A stretch of DNA of 38,348 bases from contig JAISZG010000058.1 in the NCBI GenBank assembly GCA_031269355.1, positions 1 to 38,348 of the forward strand, in the 5' to 3' direction. The notes under the pieces were generated by a model. That model had not been told where the DNA came from. It did not search any database and was given only the letters and a program-made list of their open reading frames with translations. Shown here piece after piece: positions 24,590 to 32,948 of this stretch (position 1 is the stretch's first letter; every line of letters starts with the position of its first letter). Source of the stretch: Oscillospiraceae bacterium (lineage in GTDB: Bacteria > Bacillota > Clostridia > Christensenellales > Aristaeellaceae). The translations under genes and the position numbers were made by a program.

Positions 24590-24791
24590 GGGCGTGTTCG
24601 AAAAATATCTCGAGGCTGAATGTGCTGGATTTTGATGAGGCGCAAGGAGCCATGAGGGAGTCGTAGTGGAGCTACGTCGACTGCGCGTAAACCCGCCGCC
24701 GCCTGTGGCGGATGAAGGGGGTTTACGCGCGCGACGCCGCGATGGATAAAAAGACAGTGCATTCAGACCGAGAGATTTTCCGAACACGCCC
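24590..24791 (+). mobile_element. MITE-like element, 202 bp, full copy
   Basis: The terminal inverted repeats are about 32 bp: left GGGCGTGTTCGAAAAATATC..., right end complementary with about four mismatches, closing ...CCGAACACGCCC. The interior holds two more palindromes: AGTCGTAG...CTACGTCGACT (about 24659-24681) and CGTAAACCC...GGGTTTACGCG (about 24686-24728). No transposase frame fits. Left flank AATT and right flank TAGT do not show an obvious target duplication. It occupies the place where a second permease gene would be expected. The spacer 24458-24589 before it holds a run of eight T (from about 24491) and a small TCGTGAA/TTCACGCGA hairpin, nothing more. Confidence 0.75.
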
Positions 24792-24831
24792 TAGTAGCTT
24801 GCTGTCAAAATGTGGCGAATCAATATAACGC

Positions 24832-24861
24832 TTGATGAGTGCCTGCCAAACATGCTATAAT
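24832..24861 (+). promoter_or_regulatory. Promoter for the small protein and pfkA
   Basis: TTGATG (24832-24837), 18-bp spacer, TATAAT (24856-24861). Transcription near 24868 excludes an in-frame start at 24832 and supports the GTG at 24898. Confidence 0.7.
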
Positions 24862-24897
24862 GCGTACGCATTCAGCGATAATGCGGAGGGATCGACT

Positions 24898-25098
24898 GTG
24901 TGGATTGTCATACACATGGTTCAATCTGAAACCGCCGCCGACAAGGCGTGCGTTTTGTTGCGCAACGAGGGATTCCTTGTGAAAGCCAGGCCGGTGTACC
25001 GATCGGTCGGTTCTGACGAGAATTACTTCGAGCTTCTCGCGCTGCGATCTGAAGCACAGGAAGCACGCAAGTTTTTGTTGGAAAATAATATACGCTGA
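24898..25098 (+). CDS. Small conserved protein upstream of pfkA (DUF2007-like)
   Basis: A 66-aa protein starting with GTG, 7 nt after GGAGGG (24885-24890). The sequence runs WIVIHMVQSETAADKACVLLRNEGFLVKARPV, then NYFELLALRSEAQEARKFLLENN. It fits a beta-alpha-beta/beta-alpha ferredoxin-like fold of the DUF2007 (putative signal transducing) type. Small proteins of this shape recur next to pfkA or acetyl-CoA carboxylase genes in Clostridia and have been mislabelled glutamate decarboxylase. It is 24 bp before pfkA on the same transcript. Function unknown. Confidence 0.72.
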   Translation: MWIVIHMVQSETAADKACVLLRNEGFLVKARPVYRSVGSDENYFELLALRSEAQEARKFLLENNIR

Positions 25099-25122
25099 AC
25101 GGACGATTGGGGAGATAGAAAC

Positions 25123-26190
25123 ATGCGCCGAATCGGGGTATTGACATCCGGCGGTGATTCGCCGGGGATGAACGCAGCCGTAGTGTCAGTCGCGCGTTCC
25201 GCCGCGCTTTATCACATGGAATTAGTAGGAATTAAGCGCGGCTATAATGGGCTGCTGCGAAAGCGTCCAAATATTAACGACGATATGCAAGTTCTCGATC
25301 TGGAAACGGTTCTTGATATCGCCGACCAACCGGGCACATTCCTGCGCACCGCTCGATGCATCGAATTCCTTAATCCGGATGTACGCGCCAAGGCGGCCGA
25401 CGACCTAAAGGAAATGGGCATTGAGGGACTGATTATCGTCGGCGGCGACGGTTCTTTCCAGGGCGCTATGGCATTATGCAATCTGGGTATTCCATGCATC
25501 GGAATTCCTGGCACGATAGATAACGATCTTGCGTATACCGAGCGTTCGCTGGGTTATGATACGGCGGTCAATGTCTGTATAAACGCGGTTCGCAGCATCC
25601 GCGCCACGTCGCGTTCCCACGATCGTGTCGCGGTGGTGGAAGTTATGGGTCGAAACTGCGGTGATATCGCGCTTCGCACCGCCATGTGTACAGGCGCGGA
25701 AATAGTTATAGTTCCTGAAATTTCATGGAATGTGTATAAAGTCGCAGAACGAATCAATCAGCTTATGAAAAACGGAGATACCCGCGCGACGCTTATCGTG
25801 GCGGAGGGCGTGTTTAAAAACCAGAGCATGGAGCAGTTTAGCGCGTATGAATTGCTCAGCTCATACGACGCTAACTACCAGAAAATTCACTCGCCAAACG
25901 AACCGATGAACGCAAAAACCCTCGCGGAGGTTCTGCGTCAGCTCTGCCGCGGCTGCGACGCGCGCGCTACGGTGCTGGGGTATATACAGCGCGGTTCCGC
26001 TCCGTTTGCCTACGACGCGGGATTCGCGTTCGAAGCTGGAAATCTCGCGGTCAAACTGCTTCGCGACGGCGTGACCGAGCAGGTGATCGGCGTTCGCAAC
26101 GGGCGGGTCTATTATCTGCCTATCCGCGAAGCGCTGGCAATCAAACCCGCGTTCGACCGCGAACTGTACAACCTGGTCAATTCGCTGTAG
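25123..26190 (+). CDS. pfkA: ATP-dependent 6-phosphofructokinase
   Basis: A 355-aa enzyme that phosphorylates fructose 6-phosphate to the 1,6-bisphosphate, the committing step of glycolysis. The nucleotide loop is SGGDSPGMNAA (9-19). The GGDGS motif has Gly rather than Asp after GGD, which marks ATP rather than pyrophosphate use. Catalytic PGTIDNDL and the substrate stretch MGRNCGDIALRTA (family consensus MGR-x-x-GD) are present. Its C-terminal region is about 35 residues longer than the 319-320 aa bacterial norm, mostly around 215-270 (MKNGDTRATLIVAEGVF...YDANYQKIHSPNEP). GGGGAG lies 8 nt before the ATG. Confidence 0.93.
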   Translation: MRRIGVLTSGGDSPGMNAAVVSVARSAALYHMELVGIKRGYNGLLRKRPNINDDMQVLDLETVLDIADQPGTFLRTARCIEFLNPDVRAKAADDLKEMGIEGLIIVGGDGSFQGAMALCNLGIPCIGIPGTIDNDLAYTERSLGYDTAVNVCINAVRSIRATSRSHDRVAVVEVMGRNCGDIALRTAMCTGAEIVIVPEISWNVYKVAERINQLMKNGDTRATLIVAEGVFKNQSMEQFSAYELLSSYDANYQKIHSPNEPMNAKTLAEVLRQLCRGCDARATVLGYIQRGSAPFAYDAGFAFEAGNLAVKLLRDGVTEQVIGVRNGRVYYLPIREALAIKPAFDRELYNLVNSL

Positions 26191-26200
26191 CATTGATGAA

Positions 26201-26239
26201 AGATCGCCGCGTTCCTTAAACTATCGAACGCGGCGATCT
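26201..26239. terminator. Bidirectional terminator between pfkA and yacL
   Basis: A perfect 14-bp stem AGATCGCCGCGTTC / GAACGCGGCGATCT has an 11-nt loop. On the plus strand it is followed by GTATGTTTTATAATG. It lies between convergent genes and can serve both. Confidence 0.8.
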
Positions 26240-26264
26240 GTATGTTTTATAATGATTATTGCGA

Positions 26265-27425
26265 TTATTTCAATATCGAGTTTTCCATCGACGCGTACGT
26301 AACGGCTCGCTGCGGCGTCGGCGAGTTCTTCGTGCGCCCAAATATCATTCGCCCCGCTGCGGTTTGAAGTATATTCGTAACAACCACGTCGACAGTTTCG
26401 CCTATCAGGCGACGCGCGTTGTCCACTACTATCATGGTTCCGTCGTCAAGATATCCGACTCCTTGTCCGGGTTCCCGGCCTTCCTTTACAATCTGCACCG
26501 CGCATTCCTCTCCGGAGATTAGCACCGGCTTCAGCGCGTTCACCAAATCGTTGATATTAAGCACGCGGACTCCCGTCACTGCGGCTACTTTATTCAGGTT
26601 AAAATCGTTCGTCACAACCGAAGCGTTGCGTTTCTGCGCGAGCTTGAGCAGCTTGACGTCCACCTCGTCCTGTCCCTCCATCATCGATTCGTCGATTTCA
26701 AGGGGCGATTGAAGCTCTTCCTGCATGCGGTTTAATATATCAAGCCCTCTGCGGCCTCGGCTGCGGCGAAGCGGATCTTGAGAATCGGCGATATGTCGCA
26801 GCTCGGCAAGCACAAATTGAGGAATCACTATCACGCCTTCAATAAATCCTGTCGCAAGAATATCCAGTATGCGTCCATCGATAATTACATTTGTATCCAG
26901 TATTTTATCCACGGCAGACGCGCCGATCCACCGCCTGGAATCAAGCCGCGACGACGAGCGGTCGCGCCGCACGAACGACAGCATCTCGCCCCATCGCTTC
27001 GCACCAAAGGCAAAGCCGGTGATTCCGGAAAGCGCGCACAATATCGCGGCAATCGACGCCCAGCCATTGCGCGGCAAAAGCACAAGGAACGGAAGTGACA
27101 TCAGCATCGCCAGTATCGTGCCTATGAACATGCCAACCACCGCGCACGATACCTGACCTACAGTCATGCGCTCAAGCGTCGATCCCAGTTTTTCGATTAC
27201 CACGCGCAGCCCGCCGTAAATCCTGGGCGCGAACATCCATCCGATCGCGCCGCACAGCGCGCCGGTTAATAATACGCCGATCAGCGTCTGCGCGGGATCC
27301 AGTCCGATATCACCTAAATAATTAGCTATCAACCGCATAACTATCGGAAACAAATATCCGCCGACAACTCCCAATACGATAAATCCGATAATACGCTGAC
27401 CGAGCCGTTTCGTCTTTTCCCTCAT
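26265..27425 (-). CDS. yacL: YacL-like membrane protein with PIN and TRAM domains
   Basis: About 386 aa from the ATG at 27425, 5 nt after GGAGG (27431-27435); the TTG at 27437 would overlap that site. Four membrane helices occupy residues about 10-145. The PIN nuclease-fold domain (about 172-300) has the acidic residues Asp177 (LDTNVIIDGR), Asp183, Glu in VLAELRHIAD and Asp in TNDFNLNK. A C-terminal TRAM RNA-binding domain (about 315-375) includes EGREPGQGVGYLDDGTMIVVD. This is the architecture of Bacillus YacL. It follows radA by 36 bp. In Bacillus, disA lies between radA and yacL; here it is absent. Nuclease activity is plausible but unproven. Confidence 0.9.
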   Translation of the reverse strand: MREKTKRLGQRIIGFIVLGVVGGYLFPIVMRLIANYLGDIGLDPAQTLIGVLLTGALCGAIGWMFAPRIYGGLRVVIEKLGSTLERMTVGQVSCAVVGMFIGTILAMLMSLPFLVLLPRNGWASIAAILCALSGITGFAFGAKRWGEMLSFVRRDRSSSRLDSRRWIGASAVDKILDTNVIIDGRILDILATGFIEGVIVIPQFVLAELRHIADSQDPLRRSRGRRGLDILNRMQEELQSPLEIDESMMEGQDEVDVKLLKLAQKRNASVVTNDFNLNKVAAVTGVRVLNINDLVNALKPVLISGEECAVQIVKEGREPGQGVGYLDDGTMIVVDNARRLIGETVDVVVTNILQTAAGRMIFGRTKNSPTPQRAVTYASMENSILK

Positions 27426-27461
27426 GCCAACCTCCAATTCATAAAATATGTATTTGTTATA

Positions 27462-28835
27462 TTATACCCAATCCGTCGATTGCAATACAACCAGCGCTTC
27501 AGCCAGTGTGGAGACTCCGCGAGCGTCCATTGATTCCGGGATCCGCGCGCCTCTTAGCGAGCTTTGGGGCGCCAGCGCGCGCGTATATCCCAGCCTGGCG
27601 CATTCCGCCAACCGGCGTTCCGTCTGAGATACTCCGCGAACCTCGCCCGACAAACCAATTTCACCAAATACAGCCAGCCGTTCCGGCATAGGCGCGTTGC
27701 GCAGCGACGACGCGACCGCGACGCTCAGCGCAAGATCGACAGCCGGTTCCGATATGGACAATCCGCCCGCCACATTAACGAACACATCCTGGTCATACAG
27801 CCTCAATCCCGCGCGTTTCTCCAGCACCGCAAGCAAAAGCGCCACGCGCCCCGCGTCAAGTCCGTCTATGGTTCTGCGCGGATTCGTAAGCGGCGAGCGC
27901 GCCACAAGCGCCTGGATATCCACCAACATCGGACGCGTTCCCTCCAGCGCGCAGAATACGGCGGAACCGCTCGCGCCGCGCGCCTGGTCGGATAGGAATA
28001 AGTCGCTCGGGTTGGCTACCTGCTCTATCCCGCGCTCCGTCATTTCAAATAGGCCTATCTCGTGCGTCGATCCAAATCGATTCTTCACCGCGCGGAGCAC
28101 CCTGTATGATTGCCGCCGTTCGCCTTCGAAATACAGCACTGCGTCTACCATATGTTCCAGCACGCGAGGCCCGGCGATAGCGCCTTCCTTCGTAACGTGC
28201 CCGATAAGGAACACCGCGCATCCCGATGTTTTCGAAAGCCGCGCCATTTCCGACGCGCATGCGCGCACCTGCGCCACGCTCCCAGGCGCGGATGTAACGT
28301 CGGGCATCAGCATGGTTTGAACCGAATCCAGTATCAGCGCGTCCGGCTTTAACAGTTCAGCCTGCTCCAGTATATCCGGAACACAAGTCTCCGTCAGCAG
28401 GTACACTCCATCGGATTGAATTCCAAGCCGATTCGCCCGCAGCTTAATTTGCCGCGCGGATTCTTCCCCCGATACGTATAGAACTCGCTTGCCCTCCCGC
28501 GCTATGCAATCCGCCGCTTGGAGCAGCAGCGTAGATTTCCCGACGCCGGGGTCGCCTCCTATCAATATCAAAGAGCCTGAAACTACTCCGCCGCCAAGTG
28601 TTCTATCAAGCTCCGCTATTCCGATAGGCAGTCGATCGGGAGCGCCGTCGCGTATATCGCTTAGACGCAAGGCCGACGTGCCGTCTCTATGCCGCTTCGC
28701 GCGCCGCGAGTCTCGCGGCGGCTCCGGCTGCGTTTCCTCAAGCGTGTTCCACGACTCGCACTCAGGGCATTTCCCAAGCCATCTCGACGTTTGATATCCG
28801 CAGCTTGTACAACGAAAAAGCGTTTTTATCGCCAT
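27462..28835 (-). CDS. radA: DNA repair protein RadA
   Basis: A 457-aa RecA-like helicase that assists branch migration in recombination. The N-terminal zinc finger is C9-x2-C12...C23-x2-C26. Walker A is GDPGVGKS (94-101), with KNRFGSTHEIGLFEM, the RadA-specific KNRFG motif, at about 248. A C-terminal Lon-like domain follows (about 340-455, AVASSLRNAPMPERLAVFGEIGLSGEVRGV). Length is normal. GAGGAAAG lies just upstream of the ATG. A TATACT -10-like box is at 28864-28869. First gene of the radA-yacL unit. Confidence 0.96.
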   Translation of the reverse strand: MAIKTLFRCTSCGYQTSRWLGKCPECESWNTLEETQPEPPRDSRRAKRHRDGTSALRLSDIRDGAPDRLPIGIAELDRTLGGGVVSGSLILIGGDPGVGKSTLLLQAADCIAREGKRVLYVSGEESARQIKLRANRLGIQSDGVYLLTETCVPDILEQAELLKPDALILDSVQTMLMPDVTSAPGSVAQVRACASEMARLSKTSGCAVFLIGHVTKEGAIAGPRVLEHMVDAVLYFEGERRQSYRVLRAVKNRFGSTHEIGLFEMTERGIEQVANPSDLFLSDQARGASGSAVFCALEGTRPMLVDIQALVARSPLTNPRRTIDGLDAGRVALLLAVLEKRAGLRLYDQDVFVNVAGGLSISEPAVDLALSVAVASSLRNAPMPERLAVFGEIGLSGEVRGVSQTERRLAECARLGYTRALAPQSSLRGARIPESMDARGVSTLAEALVVLQSTDWV

Positions 28836-29006
28836 CCACTTTCCTCATTCCCCCGCAGCGAGCAGTATACCACAATCTGGCACTGGCGAAAACATTAATA
28901 ATACGAATTCAATGGAATGTTTATTTTGTCAAGCATTCCGTAACGGAAGGCAACCGTGATTTCATCCGTTGTATGGTCGATAGCTATTAACTCAGCCGGA
29001 GGGATC

Positions 29007-30047
29007 ATGCCAACATCAAGCAGCCTATATTCCGGAATGCTCCGCGCGCGTCCAAGGCATCGATTCGCGAAAATATTCATAGCGATTATAGCTGTTGTGA
29101 TAATCGGCTCCGCTCTGTATTCCGCGCTGGACAACGGGCGCGTGATGGTGCGCAGGGAGCGGGTCAGCATATCAAACCTCCCTCCCGCGCTGGAAGGATT
29201 CACGATACTGCAGGTTTCAGATTTATCTGGAACGCGGTTTGGTCCGCTGCAAAAAACGATACGGCAAACGGTCGGCAATCTCACATATAACGTTGTATGC
29301 ATAACCGGCGATTCGATCGGCTCCGCTGGAGATCCCGCTCCGTTCTGGGAGCTTATCGGCGCGTTCGATCCGTCGAAGCCTGTTTACTTTATTCGCGGGG
29401 ACGCGGATCCAGCGTACGATCCTGAAAATCCAAACGATCCCTATGAAGGCGCGATGAAGCTTGGCGCGCGATGGTTGGACGCGACTTCCTCAATGGTGGT
29501 AAAGAATCAAACGATATGGCTGACACCCGAGGGGCAGCTGATAGAGAACACTCCTGCGGACGCTCTTGCCGCCTATCGCGCGGAGATATCGAATCTCAGA
29601 TCGCGCGCGCACGCCTCCTCAGACTATAAGGCTATCGCAATAGCGGAGCGCAACGCTGCCGCGCTGGAACGAGAGATCGCCGCGCGCGCATCCATCAGTG
29701 CGGACGATCTGCACATAGCCGTTATGCACAAGCCTCTTGAAGAAGCGCGCGCGGAGCTTATAAACGCCTGGTCCGCTTCCGGCGATATTTTCTATCGATC
29801 AATCGACGCGTTTATAGCGGGACATCTAGCCGGCGGACAATGGCGGCTTCCATGGCTTGGCGCTCTATACGTTCCGGACAAGGGATTTCTTCCGGAAGGC
29901 GTGGAGGGAAAAATTCTGGTCAGCGGCTGGCAGCAGGTTATAAGCGCGGGGCTGGGCAGCTCCAGCGATACGCCGTTTCCCAAGTTTCGGCTGTTTAATA
30001 CGCCGGAGCTGACTTTGATCACATTCACCCGCGATCTGGATGTATAA
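29007..30047 (+). CDS. YkuE-like metallophosphoesterase fold lacking metal ligands (pseudoenzyme)
   Basis: About 346 aa from ATG 29007, close behind GGAGGG (28998-29003). One membrane helix (about 19-40) anchors an outward domain. Calcineurin-type landmarks are recognisable but damaged. The D-x-H motif reads SDLSG (Asp72, Ser74 for His). GD at 101-102 remains. GNHE reads GDAD (131-134). The late motif GHxHGGQ reads GHLAGGQ (His273 kept, Ala275 for His). His241 (VMHKP) is retained. The flanking WRLPWLGALYVPDKGFLPEG and the Gly-Leu-Gly before the end clearly match YkuE-type phosphodiesterases. A helical, Ala/Arg/Glu-rich insertion (about 185-230) is unusual. Loss of both bridging ligands makes catalysis unlikely. 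Its 3' end overlaps the ROK gene by 23 bp, convergently. Confidence 0.82.
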   Translation: MPTSSSLYSGMLRARPRHRFAKIFIAIIAVVIIGSALYSALDNGRVMVRRERVSISNLPPALEGFTILQVSDLSGTRFGPLQKTIRQTVGNLTYNVVCITGDSIGSAGDPAPFWELIGAFDPSKPVYFIRGDADPAYDPENPNDPYEGAMKLGARWLDATSSMVVKNQTIWLTPEGQLIENTPADALAAYRAEISNLRSRAHASSDYKAIAIAERNAAALEREIAARASISADDLHIAVMHKPLEEARAELINAWSASGDIFYRSIDAFIAGHLAGGQWRLPWLGALYVPDKGFLPEGVEGKILVSGWQQVISAGLGSSSDTPFPKFRLFNTPELTLITFTRDLDV

Positions 30048-30921
30048 TTTGATTCGCCAGCAGTAGCGCGCCTACCACCGCGCTGTTATTGCCCAGAGCG
30101 GGCGGGACGATATACGTTTCCGGCGTCCGTTCGATTATGTCGCTGCGCACATATCCGCCGAGCAGTTCAAGCGTCCGCGCGCGAATACGGCTATACAGAA
30201 ACTCCTGCTGCATCACCCCGCCTCCGAGCACGATTCGTTCCGGAGAATATGCTACTATCACGTTCGCGCAGCATTGCGCAAGGTATCCGGTTTCCAATTC
30301 CCACGCGCGATGATCCGGCGGCAGTTCACGCGCGGGCATGTTCCATCGCTTTTGAATAGACGGTCCCGACGCCAATCCTTCCAAGCAGCCATCGTGATAT
30401 GGACAAACGCCGCGCGGATTGATCTCTCCCGGCTCTGGTCTTAGCAGCATGTGACCCAGTTCCGGATGAACCAATCCGTGCACCAGCCGCCCTTCCGCGA
30501 CGATCCCCGCTCCTACCCCCGTGCCAACAGTTATGTAAACCAAACTATTCAACCCGCACCCCGCGCCAAGCTTCCATTCGCCAAGCGCGGCTGCATTCAC
30601 ATCGTTATCGAACGCTACCGGAATTTCAAGCGCATCTCGAAGGATAGGCATAAACGGAATATACGCCCATCCGGGTTTGGGAGTGCTAGTTATATATCCA
30701 TATGTTTTTGACTCGGCTCGCAAATCGACAGGGCCGAAGCTGCCGATGCCAAGCGCTTGAATTCCTTTATCCTGGAAATAATGAATAAGGCGCGGCAGCG
30801 TCGTTTCAGGCAAGCCTGTTTCAAACGACGCGCGATCCAGTACAGTTCCGTCTGCCGTTCCGACGGCGCATACCATTTTTGTTCCGCCGCCTTCCAGCGC
30901 GCCAAGAAGCGGTAAATCCAT
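30025..30921 (-). CDS. ROK-family sugar kinase, fructokinase type
   Basis: A 298-aa kinase that uses ATP to phosphorylate a hexose, probably fructose. The N-terminal phosphate motif is LEGGGTKMVCAVG. The catalytic Asp lies in AFDNDVNAAALGEW. The ROK zinc site is the GHMLLR His with CPYHDGCLEGLASGPS, and GTGVGAGIVAEGRLVHG is typical. The YSPERIVLGGGVMQQ stretch matches ScrK/GmuE-type fructokinases. The ATG at 30921 shares a base with the stop codon of the upstream serine hydrolase gene (TGATG), so the pair is translationally coupled. An in-frame TTG lies one codon earlier. GGAG lies upstream within the preceding gene. Substrate could be another hexose. Confidence 0.88.
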   Translation of the reverse strand: MDLPLLGALEGGGTKMVCAVGTADGTVLDRASFETGLPETTLPRLIHYFQDKGIQALGIGSFGPVDLRAESKTYGYITSTPKPGWAYIPFMPILRDALEIPVAFDNDVNAAALGEWKLGAGCGLNSLVYITVGTGVGAGIVAEGRLVHGLVHPELGHMLLRPEPGEINPRGVCPYHDGCLEGLASGPSIQKRWNMPARELPPDHRAWELETGYLAQCCANVIVAYSPERIVLGGGVMQQEFLYSRIRARTLELLGGYVRSDIIERTPETYIVPPALGNNSAVVGALLLANQIIHPDRG

Positions 30922-32012
30922 CAATTATCACTCCCCCATTCCGCCCAGCAAAGCGCTTTGAACGCATCGCGCAGCGGTTTGATAGTATCGAGCGGCGGCA
31001 ATCGATTTGGATGGATATAGTTTGTAAGCAATATCGCGTATGCACGCAGCTTTGGTTCTATCCACAAACCGACGCCGGTAAATCCTAGATGATCATATAA
31101 TATTTCTCCGGGGCTCCCCGGCAGATCGTTCGCGTTCCATATTAAGCCGCGGCGCGACGCGCCCGGCGGCGTTTGCACGCGAAGAGATTTTCGAACCCAT
31201 TCTTCCGGAAGAACCTGGCGCGCGGAACCATCCGCAGTTTGACCGCCGTTTATCACCATCCGCGCGAATGCCGCAAGCGTATCGGCGTCCGCGAACGCGC
31301 CCGCGTGTCCGGCGAATCCGCCAAGCCACGCAGCGTTTTCGTCATGCGTTTCGCCTCGGACAATGCGCCCGTCTGGGCGGCGTTCCGTAGGCGCGGTAAA
31401 CGGGAGCATTTTATGCGGAACCGCTCCGGCAAACACGTTTTTAAAACCGGCGCTTTGCCACCAATCTTCCACCGCGCGCGCGAACGTATTGCCCGTTTTC
31501 AACTCGATAAGATGGCCGAGCAGTATCGCACCTCTGCTGCAGTAGCGCACCTCGCGGCCAGGCGGATAGACCGCGCGCGTTAGCAGCATCCCCCGCGCGA
31601 CATTCTCAATGCCGCCGCCATACTGCCGCGCCCACGTCCTCTCAGGGAAACCCGCCGAGTGCGTAAGTATATCGCGCAGCGCGGCCGCCTCAAGCGATTG
31701 ATGAATCGGGTACGGAAACAGGCGGCTAAGCGGATCGTCAATATCAATAACGCCTTGATCCAGCAGCCGCACGATGAGCGGCCACGTCGCGAACACTTTG
31801 GTTATCGACGCGAGATCGAATATCGTATCCACCGTCATTTCTTCCGGTTCCGGTTCCCTCGCGCGAAGCCCCGCCGCAAAGCGCAGCGCTATATTGTCGC
31901 CCTCGCCCAGCAAAACGACCGCTCCGGCGCATCTACCGCATTCGATCTCGTTGCGTATAAAGGCTTCAACCCGCCTGACGCGTGCGGGCACAAACACGCT
32001 CAACGAAGCCAT
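30921..32012 (-). CDS. Beta-lactamase-fold serine hydrolase
   Basis: A 363-aa member of the class C beta-lactamase/penicillin-binding-like family (DD-peptidase and esterase superfamily). The active-site S-x-x-K is Ser69-I-T-Lys72 in FDLASITKVFATWPLI. The second motif is Tyr157-C-Ser159 (YCSRGAILLGHLIE) instead of Y-x-N, as in several YbbE-like proteins. The third motif lies near HLGFTGVGLWIEP. No signal peptide, so cytoplasmic. Coupled to the ROK kinase gene. In Bacillus the related ybbE sits in a muropeptide recycling operon, so a cell-wall sugar role for the pair is possible but only a suggestion. GGGGGAG lies 2-3 nt from the ATG, a tight spacing. Confidence 0.85.
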   Translation of the reverse strand: MASLSVFVPARVRRVEAFIRNEIECGRCAGAVVLLGEGDNIALRFAAGLRAREPEPEEMTVDTIFDLASITKVFATWPLIVRLLDQGVIDIDDPLSRLFPYPIHQSLEAAALRDILTHSAGFPERTWARQYGGGIENVARGMLLTRAVYPPGREVRYCSRGAILLGHLIELKTGNTFARAVEDWWQSAGFKNVFAGAVPHKMLPFTAPTERRPDGRIVRGETHDENAAWLGGFAGHAGAFADADTLAAFARMVINGGQTADGSARQVLPEEWVRKSLRVQTPPGASRRGLIWNANDLPGSPGEILYDHLGFTGVGLWIEPKLRAYAILLTNYIHPNRLPPLDTIKPLRDAFKALCWAEWGSDN

Positions 32013-32130
32013 TTCTCCCCCATTGCGTCGGCGGAGCCGGTGATAACGCAGGCCTTCGCCAATAGCGCTTTGCTAATACTATAACGATTTACCGCTAATG
32101 TTAGTTCCATATTCTCCCTTTATTGGATTG

Positions 32131-32877
32131 TTACTCCGCCATAATCTTCGTTCCGTCATACGCCGCCGCTATCCGCCGCCCGGGCGGTACGACAAGAAAT
32201 TCATCGTCGTTCCAATCGCCGCCGACCAGTTTTTCCATAAGGCGCAAACTCCCGTCGAGCGACTCGTACGCCCAGCCGTTTTCACGCGCGTATCTCATAG
32301 CCGTTTCACAATACGCGGCGCAATTATATACGGGCGATGAAATATACGCGCAGGTAGAATATTTCTCAATCCAACTCATTTCATATTCAATAAGGAAGTC
32401 GGCATTTTCTTCTCCATACTTTTCCGCGTATTCCCCTCGTTTATTTTTTACATACGCGCTTGAAGAGATATGCGCGTCCTCCAAAAAGCCATATTCCACC
32501 CAGCCGCTGTTGAGCCAATAGCAGCCGCGCAGCCGTTTAAACTCCTCTTCATACCGCGCTTGCGAGCCAAGAAACAACGCTATGCAGTCGTCCGTTCTTG
32601 GCGCGACCAACGGGACTCTCCCCGCGCTCAAACCCACGATACCATTCGAACAAAGTCCGTATCCCAATGCAACCGCGTCGGGGTTGTGCTTCGACAACTT
32701 CGCTCCACTTTGCCGCTCAAGCTCCTCCAAAGCGCTTGCTATCATATTTCGCATAATGTCCGGGTGGTCGTGCAATCCCTGCGGCAGCCAGGTAATTTCA
32801 ATCGTGTTTGGGCTGACGGACGCTAGGTGGCTCAACTCCCGTGAGAACACGCGGCACGCAATGATTTGTATACGCAC
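32131..32877 (-). CDS. DUF1638 protein
   Basis: A 248-aa soluble protein. Family landmarks are VALGYGLCSNGIVGLSAG, LVAPRTDDCIALFLGSQARYEEEF and GCYWLNSGWVEYG; His, Cys and Asp residues in the first two could bind metal. DUF1638 genes are often found beside corrinoid-protein and methyltransferase genes. Here the divergent neighbour is a RACo-like activator, which agrees with that context. The biochemical function is not established. GTG start at 32877 with GGAGG 6 nt upstream (32884-32888). The 71 bp shared with the divergent gene must hold both promoters; no strong -35/-10 pair stands out. The 118 bp after its stop holds nothing recognisable. Confidence 0.85.
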   Translation of the reverse strand: MRIQIIACRVFSRELSHLASVSPNTIEITWLPQGLHDHPDIMRNMIASALEELERQSGAKLSKHNPDAVALGYGLCSNGIVGLSAGRVPLVAPRTDDCIALFLGSQARYEEEFKRLRGCYWLNSGWVEYGFLEDAHISSSAYVKNKRGEYAEKYGEENADFLIEYEMSWIEKYSTCAYISSPVYNCAAYCETAMRYARENGWAYESLDGSLRLMEKLVGGDWNDDEFLVVPPGRRIAAAYDGTKIMAE

Positions 32878-32948
32878 TATTATCCTCCGCTGGATTTTTC
32901 TCCCGGCACGATGTATGATTTCCTTATAAATTCCATACTGGAGGAATT

